Source: Iamia sp035765045 (GTDB lineage Bacteria > Actinomycetota > Acidimicrobiia > Acidimicrobiales > Iamiaceae). From it: 60,340 nt of DNA. This document shows positions 26,423-35,439 of this stretch, piece by piece; position 1 is the stretch's first letter, and each line of letters starts with the position of its first letter. The stretch spans positions 1 to 60,340 of the forward strand of contig DASTYI010000141.1 in assembly GCA_035765045.1 (NCBI GenBank), given 5' to 3'. The notes beneath the pieces were generated by a model. It was not told where the DNA came from. It worked only from the letters and a program-made list of their open reading frames with translations, and did not search any database. A program made the translations under genes and the position numbers.

Positions 26423-26959
26423 GTGGACGCCTTCGAGGACCTTGTCGCCCGTCTTGTCCGGCGAGAGGGCTACTGGACTCGTCAGAACTACATGGTCAAC
26501 ATCTCGAAGGCAGACAAGGTGGCGATCGGTCTGCCTTCTATGCCCCGGCCAGAGGTCGACATCGTCGCCTATCGGCCGGCAACGAACACCGTGGTGTGGG
26601 TCGAGTGCAAGAGCTACCTCGACTCGCACGGGGTTCAGATGGCGGCCTTCGACGGCTCGAACTCCAAGTTCGCCAAGCGGTTCAGGATCTTTACCGACCA
26701 GACCTTCCGGGAGATCGTCACGGGCCGCTTGGTAGAACAACTCATCGAGGAGGGCTGCGCGCTATCGGGGGCCTCGGTCGAGCACTGGTTGGTTGCCGGC
26801 AAGATTGCGCACAAGTCCGCCACGCCAGTCGCTGACCACCTTGCCGCCAATGGATGGCGGCTGATCGATCGGGAGTGGATCCGGGCCTCGCTCCAGGCTG
26901 TCTCGAAGGAGGGCTACGAGGATGACGTGGTGACGATGGCGGCGAAGCTGCTTAGTTGA
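26423..26959 (+). CDS. PD-(D/E)XK nuclease-like protein
   Basis: A protein of 178 residues starting at a GTG. An N-terminal helix precedes the core RPEVDIVAYRPATNTVVWVE followed by CKSY. This is the Asp, then Glu-x-Lys arrangement of PD-(D/E)XK restriction-like nucleases (D46, E60 and K62 approximately). The C-terminal part is helical. It opens a same-strand run that leads to the Gabija-like pair, so a defence role is plausible. Nuclease activity and target are inferred from the motif only. Confidence 0.65.
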   Translation: MDAFEDLVARLVRREGYWTRQNYMVNISKADKVAIGLPSMPRPEVDIVAYRPATNTVVWVECKSYLDSHGVQMAAFDGSNSKFAKRFRIFTDQTFREIVTGRLVEQLIEEGCALSGASVEHWLVAGKIAHKSATPVADHLAANGWRLIDREWIRASLQAVSKEGYEDDVVTMAAKLLS

Positions 26960-27012
26960 CCGCGCTCATAGTCCAGGGCTCGGTGTCACACCGCTAGTGC
27001 AGACTGCGCACC

Positions 27013-27816
27013 ATGGGATCGAAGGAGTGGGAGGAGTGGGCCTGCCTCACCATGTCGGCGGCCCTGGATGCGACGGTGGAGATCCACGACGACAACAGCC
27101 AGCCGTCGATGCATGACTTGGAGATCGCGTATCCCGACGGGCGTCTCGCCGTGGGCGAGGTCACTTCGAACACTGACGGCGCGAGCGTGGCCCTTTGGAA
27201 GCACATCAACTCCGGCGATCGATGGATCGACCCGAACCTCGAGGGTGGATGGGCGTTGTCTTTGAGACCAGAGGCACAGGGGACCGCGGTACAACGGTTC
27301 GTGCCGATCATCTTGAGGTTGCTGGAGGGTATGGGGGTGCGGCGTGTCGAGCCCGACGACGACGACTTCGCGCCTGCGTGGTCCCAGCAACTTTTTCAGC
27401 TCGGGGTGGCATCGGCGAGCCAGCACGAAACAGCGTTCGCAGGCTCGATCTACGTGACGCTGGAGCAGCCCTCGGAACGGTCCGGCGGCGTCGTAGACCA
27501 GACCGGCGCAGATCTGTCGAGGTGGATCGGCGAGTTCTTAGCTGAACCGAAGCTCGCCGACGTGCGCTCAAAGCTGGCGCGAGCGGAGGTGGACGAGCGA
27601 CACGCATTTGTCGTGGTGCCAGGCTTCTCCACTGCGCCCTTCGGCGTGGTGAACCTCCTGTGGGATGGCTCATACCTCCCCATCACTGACCCAGTGCTTC
27701 CGATGGAGGTGACCGACGTCTGGATCGCCACGACGTGGAGCGTGCCTCAGGGTGTCCGATGGTCGTCATCGGTCGGGTGGCAGTGGTTCGACACCTTCGT
27801 CGATCGGAAGGCTTGA
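27013..27816 (+). CDS. Hypothetical protein with possible degenerate nuclease core
   Basis: A protein of 267 residues not assigned to a family. Near the N terminus SMHDLEIAYPDGRLAVGEVT has the spacing of a PD-(D/E)XK core, with Asp and Glu but Thr in place of Lys, so it may be an inactive or variant nuclease. The remainder is mixed alpha/beta with several Trp residues (IATTWSVPQGVRWSSSVGWQW). It follows the nuclease-like gene by 53 bp, and its TGA overlaps the next ATG (TGATG). Confidence 0.5.
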   Translation: MGSKEWEEWACLTMSAALDATVEIHDDNSQPSMHDLEIAYPDGRLAVGEVTSNTDGASVALWKHINSGDRWIDPNLEGGWALSLRPEAQGTAVQRFVPIILRLLEGMGVRRVEPDDDDFAPAWSQQLFQLGVASASQHETAFAGSIYVTLEQPSERSGGVVDQTGADLSRWIGEFLAEPKLADVRSKLARAEVDERHAFVVVPGFSTAPFGVVNLLWDGSYLPITDPVLPMEVTDVWIATTWSVPQGVRWSSSVGWQWFDTFVDRKA

Positions 27817-28292
27817 TGGCCCAGAAACGCCCGCGACTGAACTCAAGGCTTGAAGCGACGGGCGCGGAGCACCTCGTCCTCGGCCATCTGCTGATCGAGG
27901 GCATCCAGTCCTTCATCGCCCCAGTGGGCCAGAGGGACTACGACATCATCGCCACCAACCCTGAGGCGAACACCTCCTGCCGGGTCCAGGTGAAGAGCCG
28001 GTGGGCGACCGACGCGAACCTTCATTTCTTCATCTCGACGTTCGAGACGGACATCGTGGTCCTGGTCCGACTCAACCGTGGGGTGCGTTACCGCAAGGCG
28101 AAGCCGGGAGATGAAGGCACTCGCGATCCTGACTTCTTCGTCCTGCCCGTGGGGGTGGTGAAGGACTTCGTGCACGTGGGAAAGACCTCGTCCTCCCTTC
28201 GGCTACGAGAGGTGCCCGACTACGAGGGCTACGTCGACCGGTGGGACCTCGTTCACTCGTTCCTCGCCGCGCAGACGGACGGAGCGAGCTGA
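27816..28292 (+). CDS. PD-(D/E)XK-like protein, Q-x-K variant
   Basis: A protein of 158 residues. An N-terminal helix (EATGAEHLVLGHLLIEGI) is followed by DYDIIATNPEANTSCRVQVK. In this motif Asp and Gln-x-Lys occupy the catalytic positions, as in the Q-variant nucleases and DUF4365-type proteins. Two hydrophobic strands follow (HFFISTFETDIVVLVRL). It is coupled to both neighbours by TGATG overlaps, suggesting equal expression. Function as a DNA-cutting effector is inference. Confidence 0.6.
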   Translation: MAQKRPRLNSRLEATGAEHLVLGHLLIEGIQSFIAPVGQRDYDIIATNPEANTSCRVQVKSRWATDANLHFFISTFETDIVVLVRLNRGVRYRKAKPGDEGTRDPDFFVLPVGVVKDFVHVGKTSSSLRLREVPDYEGYVDRWDLVHSFLAAQTDGAS

Positions 28293-28738
28293 TGGCGGTG
28301 GCCGCTCTGGTTGTCGCGATCCTGGCGCTCCTGGCCGCTGGGGCCAGTGCCCTGTACGCCAAGCAGGTCGCCGACGTGGAGAAGGGACGTCGTCACGACG
28401 AGCGGCGGCCCCGCCTCGACCTGGAAGTCGACGAGGCGCGATGGCTCCGCATAACCGTGGTTAGCAACGAATCGATCGACGAGGTCTACTTCGAGCTCGT
28501 ACCCGAAGGCACCCTCATCGCAGGCGCGGCCGCCATCGTCGGCCTCGGGAATCCGTGGGCCGCGTCCGGCAGCCTCGGTTCATTCGATGTCGGCGCGCCC
28601 CGCCGCGTGCAGGTGGTCGAGCGGGAAGAGGGCCACGGCGGCCGGTCGGGCCTCCGACTGACGTGTCGCAAGGGCGGCGATGAGTGGGTCGTCACCGGCC
28701 GCTTCGAGCTTCCTCCGGTCAGCCGAGACGTCTCCTAG
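28292..28738 (+). CDS. Small membrane-anchored hypothetical protein
   Basis: A protein of 148 residues. One N-terminal membrane helix (about 1-22, AVAALVVAILALLAAGASAL) is followed by a basic, charged stretch (EKGRRHDERRPRLDLEVD) and a beta-rich domain that would face the cytoplasm or cell wall. It has no recognised family. Its ATG overlaps the previous stop. Only 40 bp separate it from gajA, and that gap holds a TACCCT hexamer and a strong ribosome-binding site, so gajA can also be expressed on its own. Confidence 0.55.
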   Translation: MAVAALVVAILALLAAGASALYAKQVADVEKGRRHDERRPRLDLEVDEARWLRITVVSNESIDEVYFELVPEGTLIAGAAAIVGLGNPWAASGSLGSFDVGAPRRVQVVEREEGHGGRSGLRLTCRKGGDEWVVTGRFELPPVSRDVS

Positions 28739-28778
28739 ACGCGAACTACCCTTCGTGTCGCGATTTGGGGGAGGCCCA

Positions 28779-30404
28779 ATGAAGTTGATGAGAATCAGGA
28801 TCTCGAACAGTTCGCGGGTGGCGGACTTGGATATCGAGGTCCGAGACCATCTCGTGGTCGTCGGGTCCAATGCCGTAGGCAAGTCCACTGTCCTTCGCCT
28901 GCTGGACCTGCTCCTTGGCGCGTCGTGGAGTCAGTTGTTCGCTTCGCTCGACCAGGCGCAGCTCCGAGACCCAGCTTCGCCCCTCGTGGTCGAGGCTCGG
29001 CTCGAGGGACTGGACGACGATGACAAGGCGCACTTCGCAGCGAAGGCCGAAGTCGGCACGGGTCCGGCCACAGGCGAGACCTGGCTCACCGTGCGGCTCG
29101 TTGCTGGTGTCTCTACGATCGACTCGGATCGCCTGGAGATCACCCGCTCGTTCGTCAAGCCGCTGGTTGAGGACGCGCCCGTCACCCGAGACGATCTCGC
29201 TCGACTTGGCTGGGCCTACCTCCCGGCGACCCGGTCCCCGGACCGAGAGTTGGGAGCCGGTCGGGCGAGTGCTGTTCGCACGCTGCTTCAGGCCGTCGCC
29301 CTCAGCGATGCGGAGTCCTCGTCGATCGATGAGGCGCTGGCGACGCTCACAGCCGCGCTGACCACCTCCCAGGCGCTCAGCCGTCTCCGGGAGGATCTCG
29401 CCCGGGAGCTCACCAGCGTCTACCCGTCAGCCGTCTCGAAGGACGACATCGTCGTTGACCTTCCGACCAGCACCGCGGCTGAGCCCCTGGGAGATGTCGA
29501 CATACAGATGGTTCGGGCGGGGGTGAAGAGCCCGCTGACCGCTCAGTCCGATGGTCTCCGCTCGCTGGCCGTCATCGCCGTCCAGTTGCTCGCGACTCGC
29601 ACAGCCCGGATGCTGGCGATCGACGAGCCGGAGATCCACCTCCACATGCGGGGCCAGGCCAACCTCGCCCGGTTGCTCGCAACAGCGCCCGGGCAGCGCG
29701 TGGTAGCGACCCACGCCCCGGCGGTCCTCGCCGAGTTCCAGCCGTCCCAGACCTTGGCGCTGGCCTCCGCCGGTGCGCGTCAGCTCACAGGGCCTGTCTT
29801 CGCGGGGAACCCTAAGAATCTGCAGCACTGGTGGGTCGACTCGGCCCTCGAGCCGCTGACGGCCGACCGGCTGATCCTTGTCGAGGGCATCTCCGATCGC
29901 ATCCTGGTCCGAACAGTGGCGCGTCACCTGAAGATCGACCTTGATCGTTTGGGCATCTCGGTCGTCGCCGTCCACGGCGCTGGTGGCTTCAAGGCTGCGA
30001 TCGAGCTGTTCGGCCCGTCCGGCTTCGGCATCCCGACCTTCGGCCTCGTTGACGAGAACGAGGCCAGCATTCCTGCGGACGCCCTGAACATCGGCGTGGC
30101 GGATCTCGCGAGCAACGGCTTCGTCACGTGCGTGGCCGACCTTGAGGAGGAGTACGTCGCAGCGATCGGTGTGTCAGGCGTAGTCCAAATGCTCACCGGA
30201 TCAGGCCTCTTCACAGAGGCCGGCCTGGTGCATGCCACAGGTGCGGCCGATGTCGCCTCGATCACGCCAGAGCGGCTCCGAGAGAAGGTGCTCAAGAAGT
30301 ACAAGGTCGAGGCGGCCACGGCGCTCGGCGAGCAGATGGCTCCGGCGCAGGCGAACGCGCTCACGAAGGCTGTGAACCTCGTGCAAAGCGCTGCGGCCCC
30401 GTGA
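28779..30404 (+). CDS. gajA: OLD-family ATPase/TOPRIM endonuclease, GajA-like
   Basis: A protein of 541 residues. The N-terminal ABC/SMC-type ATPase has Walker A GSNAVGKST (29-37), the signature-like SDGLRSLAVIAVQLL, Walker B MLAIDEPEIHLHM (D and E about 281-282) and VVATHAP. The C-terminal TOPRIM domain has LILVEGISDRILVR (Glu about 369) and GLVDENEAS (Asp about 425), where the more usual second Asp of DxD is Asn. With the adjoining UvrD-like gene this is the GajA-GajB layout of Gabija, in which GajA nicks phage DNA when nucleotide levels fall. GGGGGAGG precedes the ATG. Confidence 0.83.
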   Translation: MKLMRIRISNSSRVADLDIEVRDHLVVVGSNAVGKSTVLRLLDLLLGASWSQLFASLDQAQLRDPASPLVVEARLEGLDDDDKAHFAAKAEVGTGPATGETWLTVRLVAGVSTIDSDRLEITRSFVKPLVEDAPVTRDDLARLGWAYLPATRSPDRELGAGRASAVRTLLQAVALSDAESSSIDEALATLTAALTTSQALSRLREDLARELTSVYPSAVSKDDIVVDLPTSTAAEPLGDVDIQMVRAGVKSPLTAQSDGLRSLAVIAVQLLATRTARMLAIDEPEIHLHMRGQANLARLLATAPGQRVVATHAPAVLAEFQPSQTLALASAGARQLTGPVFAGNPKNLQHWWVDSALEPLTADRLILVEGISDRILVRTVARHLKIDLDRLGISVVAVHGAGGFKAAIELFGPSGFGIPTFGLVDENEASIPADALNIGVADLASNGFVTCVADLEEEYVAAIGVSGVVQMLTGSGLFTEAGLVHATGAADVASITPERLREKVLKKYKVEAATALGEQMAPAQANALTKAVNLVQSAAAP

Positions 30405-32038
30405 CGGACCTCACCCCTGAGGACTGGCTCGCCAGCAAGTCGCTAGTCGATGCGATCGTCATTGCGCCTCCGGGGTGTGGCAAGACAGAACTCCTTGCCC
30501 GTCGAGCGGCTGCCTGCGTCACCCAGCGACTAGTTCGTCCCGGGCGGAAGGTCCTGGCTCTGACGTTCACCAATAAGGCCAGGGACAACCTGGCCGAAAG
30601 GCTGTCCTCCCATTCCGGACGGGGATTTCGCCGCCATGTGGACGTGATGAACTTCCACGGGCTCGGCTTGCACCTGTACCTGAAGCATCGCTACGTGCTC
30701 GACGACCAACCACGTGCACTCACCCCTGACGAACGAGCGCTCGCCCGACTCCGACGCCATGCATTCAACGAGCACAACGTCCCTCGAGCGGCCCAGCAGG
30801 AGGTCGTCGCAACGATCCGACAGGCCAAGGCCGGGGCCTTCTCCGACGACGAGGTGCTCAACCGCCTGGCGGCGAGCGGTTCCCATGCCGCGCTCACGTA
30901 CGAGGTCGCCCTGCGGGAGGCGGACCTCCTCGACCACGATGACGTCCTTCGGTACGGGCTACAGATCATCCGGCACCCGGGTGTCGCGGCCGCCAGATAC
31001 GACTATGTGCTCGTCGACGAGGCACAGGACCTCACCCGCGTCCAGTTCGACCTGGTCGAGCCGATCGGACAGGGTTGCACTGTCTTCGCCGGGGACCGAG
31101 CGCAGGGCATCTACACCTTCGCCGGCGCGGATCCCGCCTGGGTGTTCGATCGCATCGGCGAGCGGAACCCTGTTCGGGTCACCCTCGACAAGTCGTACCG
31201 ATCCTCGCCTGAGGTCCTAGAGGTTGTGAGTGCGGTCGCTCGCGAGCTGGGTGGCGAGGCGCTCACATCCGCCGATCCAGACCGTTGGGCGAACAGAGGT
31301 CGAGCAGGTCTGGCCGAGTTCGAGGACCTTGCGACCGAGGCGCGTTGGCTGATTGCCCTTATCAATGGCTGGATCGACGAGTACGCGGAACGAGGCGAGG
31401 AGGTCACCATCGGCGTGCTGAGTCGGATGAAGCCTGGTGGTCGGAGGGACGTCGTCCTCGCGGAGGCGGCGAGGGTCGGGCTCGCCGTCGAGACCTGGGA
31501 CCATCCGTTGCACCGTCCCGAGGTGGTTCAGCTACTCAGGGCGCACCTCGACGGTGTGCTCGCCACGGTCGCAGATCCAGTCGATCAGGTGGAGGAGCTG
31601 TACCTGCGCTGCTACTCAGACGTGCCGCCTGAGAACGCCTCAACGTTGACCGATCTGCGTGATGCAGCCGATGAGCTTGCCGACCTAATCCGGGAGGCCG
31701 AGCTGCGCGAGCTGATCGAGCGGATTCGAGTTGGCAGCGACATCGACGTTCCGGTCGGACCCGGAGTGCATCTGCTCACTGGTCATGCCGGGAAGGGACA
31801 GGGCTTCGACAAGGTGATCATCCTCGGGTTCGAGGATGACCAGATCCCCAGCTTCTTCGTCGCAGGTCTTCCCGACGACGACCCGCGGGTTCGGGAAGAG
31901 CTTGCGTTGCTCCATGTCATGGCCTCCCGCGCCAAGGAGGAGCTGGTGTTCACCGTGTGCCGACGGCGCAGCGGTTGGAACAAGCAGCCTTCCCGATGGC
32001 TGAACCTGTTCGAGCAGCACCTGGTCCGACTGACCTAG
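30401..32038 (+). CDS. gajB: UvrD/REP-like superfamily 1 helicase, GajB-like
   Basis: A protein of 545 residues. Helicase motifs in order are Walker A IAPPGCGKTELL (21-32), LALTFTNKARDNLAERL (Ia), YVLVDEAQDLT (II), VFAGDRAQGIYTFAGA (III), LDKSYRSSPEV (IV), LTGHAGKGQGFDKVIILGF (V) and LLHVMASRAKEELVF (VI). The GTG start overlaps the gajA stop (GTGA), the tight coupling expected for a two-subunit system. Length is close to known GajB proteins. It is inferred to sense phage DNA ends or unwind DNA and activate GajA. Confidence 0.84.
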   Translation: MTDLTPEDWLASKSLVDAIVIAPPGCGKTELLARRAAACVTQRLVRPGRKVLALTFTNKARDNLAERLSSHSGRGFRRHVDVMNFHGLGLHLYLKHRYVLDDQPRALTPDERALARLRRHAFNEHNVPRAAQQEVVATIRQAKAGAFSDDEVLNRLAASGSHAALTYEVALREADLLDHDDVLRYGLQIIRHPGVAAARYDYVLVDEAQDLTRVQFDLVEPIGQGCTVFAGDRAQGIYTFAGADPAWVFDRIGERNPVRVTLDKSYRSSPEVLEVVSAVARELGGEALTSADPDRWANRGRAGLAEFEDLATEARWLIALINGWIDEYAERGEEVTIGVLSRMKPGGRRDVVLAEAARVGLAVETWDHPLHRPEVVQLLRAHLDGVLATVADPVDQVEELYLRCYSDVPPENASTLTDLRDAADELADLIREAELRELIERIRVGSDIDVPVGPGVHLLTGHAGKGQGFDKVIILGFEDDQIPSFFVAGLPDDDPRVREELALLHVMASRAKEELVFTVCRRRSGWNKQPSRWLNLFEQHLVRLT

Positions 32039-32113
32039 GGGTGTGTCAGGCCAGAACCTCGTCCGCACCGCCGCTGCGCCGGTCATGACGCAGTTGGGCG
32101 CCGTTAGCGAATG

Positions 32114-32617
32114 TCATCGATGCGCCTGCCGAGCGCGAGTGCGGCGCTGCGGCCATCCCCTGATCTGCTGGTCGGCCACCGCAAAGTCGATCCAGGTGTT
32201 CTCCAGCTGACCCGTCCTCGATCGCGTTCGAAGCTCCCGTCCGAGGCGGCCATCCCGAAGCTCAGGTGAGTTTCGCTGCCACGACTCGGTCGTGCCATGC
32301 GCCATCAAGTTGCGGAGGGTTGCTAGCGCCTTGACCCTTCTGAGCATTTCCTCAGCATCAGCGTCGAGTCGCCCGCTGAGTTCGAGCGCCGTGCGGATGA
32401 TGCCGAGCGCAGAGCGCATGCCGCCCCACGTGCCGATCAAGCGTTCGACCACTTCGCGTCTTGTGCCATCGGTGCCACCGAGGTAGCAGGCGGCGACAGC
32501 GAGCAGTTCGTGCTCGACGAAGACTGCAGCATCGAGAACCTGAAACCGGAGCAACGCGTCCTGTCGATCGCGCTCGTCCAGGTCGGCGAGGTAGTGCTCA
32601 TATCCGTAGTCACTCAC
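32114..32617 (-). CDS. HEPN-like protein (RNxxxH motif)
   Basis: A protein of 167 residues starting at a GTG. It is nearly all helical, with ALATLRNLMAHGTTES containing R102-N-L-M-A-H107, the Rx4H signature of HEPN ribonucleases. It is convergent with gajB, 75 bp away, on the opposite strand. HEPN proteins serve as toxins or abortive-infection RNases, often with a MNT partner. I see no antitoxin gene beside it. The family call rests on the motif and the helical pattern. Confidence 0.5.
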   Translation of the reverse strand: MSDYGYEHYLADLDERDRQDALLRFQVLDAAVFVEHELLAVAACYLGGTDGTRREVVERLIGTWGGMRSALGIIRTALELSGRLDADAEEMLRRVKALATLRNLMAHGTTESWQRNSPELRDGRLGRELRTRSRTGQLENTWIDFAVADQQIRGWPQRRTRARQAHR

Positions 32618-32704
32618 TCGGTCCCTCGAAGGTCTGTCAGCGTGGTTGAGCAGCGGACATCATCGTCCTTCAGCTATGGGGGGCGCTCAGGGTTCTGGTG
32701 TCGC

Positions 32705-35317
32705 TCACAGTCCAAGTTCGATGTCATCGTCGATGCCACGACTGCGCGAGCCGAGAGCGTCGAGTCGGCGCCGGAGCTGTTCGACGTTGGGTGGCTGCGA
32801 GCCCTGCATCTCCACGGGCGCGAGCTCACCTGCTCGGTGCCGGCCGACCCACCGTTGGCCTCGGTCGGCTCGCCAGTCGAGGGCGAGGTCGTGGCGGAGC
32901 TGGGGGAGGTCGTCGGCAATGGCGTGGAGGGTGGTGCCGCTGCGCGCACGGCTGAGGGCGACGTAGGCGAGCTCTCGGCCGCCGCCGTTGGCGAGGACGT
33001 GGGCTCGGTCGTAGGTGGCGCCCTGGGCGCGGTGGACGGTGAGGGCGTAGCCGTGGTCGAGGTGCTCGGCGTCGATCGACGTCCCTGAGAGGACGACCGG
33101 CCGGTGATCGGCGGTGACGGCATGGATGTGTCCTCCCGCCACGTCGACAACGCGCACCGTCAGTCGTTCGCTCGTGACGAGGCCCCTCTCCGAGTTCGGG
33201 GCGAGCAGGACGACTTGGTCCCCGGCGGCGTAGGGACGTCCGCCGAGAGCGATCAGGTCGGGGCCAGTAACCCGGCCTTGCTCCCGGCAAAGGTCCCGGG
33301 CGAGGCGGTTGAGGTCCCGGACGTCGTCCCGACGCCAAGCCAGCAGGGCCGTGTCGTGCCCGTCGGCGACGTCCTTGGCCCAGGCGCTCGTCATCTGGAT
33401 GAGCGCATCGGTCCGGCCGGGGCTGAGAGCGGTGCGGCCTCGGGCGAGGTACCAGTCGATCGCCTCGTCGACGTCCCCGTTGCGCAGCTGGCGCAGCGCC
33501 CGGCGTTCGGCGGGGTCACGCTGGCGGACGTTCCAGTCGAGGGTGGTCAGGATCTCGGGGCGGCGCTCGAGGAGGGCGGCCAGGGCGCCGCCGGGTCCGA
33601 TGGACGAGAGCTGCCGGGGGTCGCCGACGAGGACGAGCTTCGCCTGGGCGGCTTCGACGTGGGCGATGACCCGGTGGAGGTCGTGGTCGGCGGTCATGGC
33701 CGCCTCGTCGAGGATCACGACGGTGCGGTGGTCGAGGTTCGTCCGCTGGTGGTCGAGGCGCCAGAGCAGTGAGGCGATCGTGCGGGACTCGATGTGCGCC
33801 TCGTCGCCCAGGTTGCGTGCGGCCTGGCCCGAGGTTGAGGCACCGAGGACGCGGTAGCCGCCGCGGTTGAGGGCGGTTGTGGCGGCATCGAGGGCGGTGG
33901 TCTTGCCGGAGCCGGCCACGCCGACGATGACCTCGGCGGACCGACCGGACGAGCACACCGCTTCGACGACGTCCCACTGGCCGGGCGTCAGCGGTCGACC
34001 GATCTCCTCGCCCTTGGCCAGCACCGCGTCGGTCACCTCGGCCGGAGCGAGTGCGGGTCCCGGCTGGACGGCCAGGCGGTCGATCCTGTCGGCGATGGCC
34101 TGCTCGGTGGCCAGGACCTCGACGGTGGCGTAGGCCCGCTCGTGGATTGCCCCGGAGGCGAGCAGCGGTACGACGGCGCGACCGCCCAGGATGTAGTCGA
34201 CGATTCGATCGAGGTCGGTCGGATCGTGACCGTAGAGGAGCGGGGCGACGGCGGCGACGAGGTGGGTGCGGGTGAAGACCTTGTGGTTGGCCATGAGGTC
34301 GCCGTCGATGTGGAGGATCTCGGCGGCCAGCTCGTCCATCCGCTGCCGAGAGAGCGGCGGCGGGAGCGTGGGGCCAGTGCGGGCAGCATCCAGCGCACCG
34401 GCCAGCCGGTCGACGCTCCAGCCGATGGCGGCCAGCTCGGCCCGCCAGGTGGGCATGAGATCGTCGACGCCGGTGTGGCGCTTCACGGCTCGGGACTCTC
34501 GGGCGGCCACCTGGCGGGCTCGGTAGGTGTCGGCGTGGCCCGACTCGGCCAGGTACGCGCTGATCTCGTCTGCACGCTTGGAGAACAGGTCGCAGACCTC
34601 GGCGGGGATGCCGGCGATGCGCCAGTGGCGCAGGTTCCCCGACGGTCCGTTGTCGGGCTCGATGCGGTAGCCGAGGGAGACGGCTCGGGCGGCGGAGTGG
34701 AGCCGTCCGACCATCGTGGCGGCTTCGACGGTGTCGCGGAGCGAGGCCGAGTCGAGGCCCTTGAACCCACCGACGTCATCGAGCATCTCGGCGACGTTGG
34801 CCACCAGCACGTGATCGTGCGGCGACGGATCACCGGCCCTCGACGTCCCGTGGCGGGTCCGGGTATAGACCAGCCCGCCGGTGGCGGTGCGGACCTGAGC
34901 CCGGCCCCGGCGCCCGCCACGCTGTTGGAACCAGGTGTCCAGCCAGTCCATGGTCGCCTCGGTCTCCACATCGAGCAGGTGGTGCATGGCGTCGGCCCGG
35001 CCGATCACGCCGAGCACGGCGACGGTCTTTTGGGCGCTGACCACCAGCTCGAAGCCGGGCCGCTTCGTCGACACCAGCTGTTCACCGGTGGCCGGATCAC
35101 GGAACCCACCCGGGCCGTACGCGGCTTCGTACGCGTCTGCCGTGACCTCGCCGTAGAGGCCGAGCCGAGCGGCGCCGGCGCCGCCCCACCGCAGCGGCGT
35201 CTCACCCCGGGAGCCGTAGTAGTCGAGCGCTGCGCCGGGGTGGTCGTCGGCACGGCCGACGACCGTCGACTGGTGGTAGGCGACCTCGTCGGCGCCCATC
35301 GGCCGGAACCACGCCAT
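32705..35317 (-). CDS. MobF-family relaxase with C-terminal helicase (TrwC/TraI-like)
   Basis: A protein of 870 residues. The N-terminal relaxase domain has candidate nicking tyrosines at Y14 and Y33/Y34, LRWGGAGAARLGLYGEV, FELVVSAQKTVAV, and the three-His metal site (H156, H167, H169 in SPHDHVLVANV). The C-terminal SF1B helicase has VGVAGSGKTTALDAA, VVILDEAAMTADHDLHRV, LVLVGDPRQLSSIGPGG, LTVHRAQGATYDRAHVL and YVALSRARSG. It would nick oriT, stay bound to the transferred strand and unwind the plasmid form. No coupling protein or mating channel is in the element, so transfer would depend on a helper. Confidence 0.93.
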   Translation of the reverse strand: MAWFRPMGADEVAYHQSTVVGRADDHPGAALDYYGSRGETPLRWGGAGAARLGLYGEVTADAYEAAYGPGGFRDPATGEQLVSTKRPGFELVVSAQKTVAVLGVIGRADAMHHLLDVETEATMDWLDTWFQQRGGRRGRAQVRTATGGLVYTRTRHGTSRAGDPSPHDHVLVANVAEMLDDVGGFKGLDSASLRDTVEAATMVGRLHSAARAVSLGYRIEPDNGPSGNLRHWRIAGIPAEVCDLFSKRADEISAYLAESGHADTYRARQVAARESRAVKRHTGVDDLMPTWRAELAAIGWSVDRLAGALDAARTGPTLPPPLSRQRMDELAAEILHIDGDLMANHKVFTRTHLVAAVAPLLYGHDPTDLDRIVDYILGGRAVVPLLASGAIHERAYATVEVLATEQAIADRIDRLAVQPGPALAPAEVTDAVLAKGEEIGRPLTPGQWDVVEAVCSSGRSAEVIVGVAGSGKTTALDAATTALNRGGYRVLGASTSGQAARNLGDEAHIESRTIASLLWRLDHQRTNLDHRTVVILDEAAMTADHDLHRVIAHVEAAQAKLVLVGDPRQLSSIGPGGALAALLERRPEILTTLDWNVRQRDPAERRALRQLRNGDVDEAIDWYLARGRTALSPGRTDALIQMTSAWAKDVADGHDTALLAWRRDDVRDLNRLARDLCREQGRVTGPDLIALGGRPYAAGDQVVLLAPNSERGLVTSERLTVRVVDVAGGHIHAVTADHRPVVLSGTSIDAEHLDHGYALTVHRAQGATYDRAHVLANGGGRELAYVALSRARSGTTLHAIADDLPQLRHDLALDWRADRGQRWVGRHRAGELAPVEMQGSQPPNVEQLRRRLDALGSRSRGIDDDIELGL

Positions 35318-35340
35318 CAGGCCGGACCGCCTGGGGTCCC

Positions 35341-35439
35341 GCTACCTCCGGTAGCAATCGTGTTCCTCATCGGGGTGCGTTGTCGCACTGCCTGACGGGG
35401 CTGTCGAGCAGTTCCGGTTGACCGGATCAGGACCGGTCA
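35341..35439. other. Candidate origin of transfer upstream of the relaxase
   Basis: The 329-bp gap between the relaxase start and the excisionase-like gene has the hairpins GCTAC-CTCCG-GTAGC (35341-35355) and TGACCGG-ATCAGGA-CCGGTCA (35419-35439). Inverted repeats beside the relaxase gene are the usual oriT layout. The nick site is not identifiable by eye. 35440-35620 shows nothing further. Confidence 0.4.

Noticed and set aside
28680..28778. A longer GajA-like start 33 codons upstream
   Set aside because: It would overlap the preceding gene by 59 bp. The ATG at 28779 has a strong ribosome-binding site and begins right at the ATPase domain.
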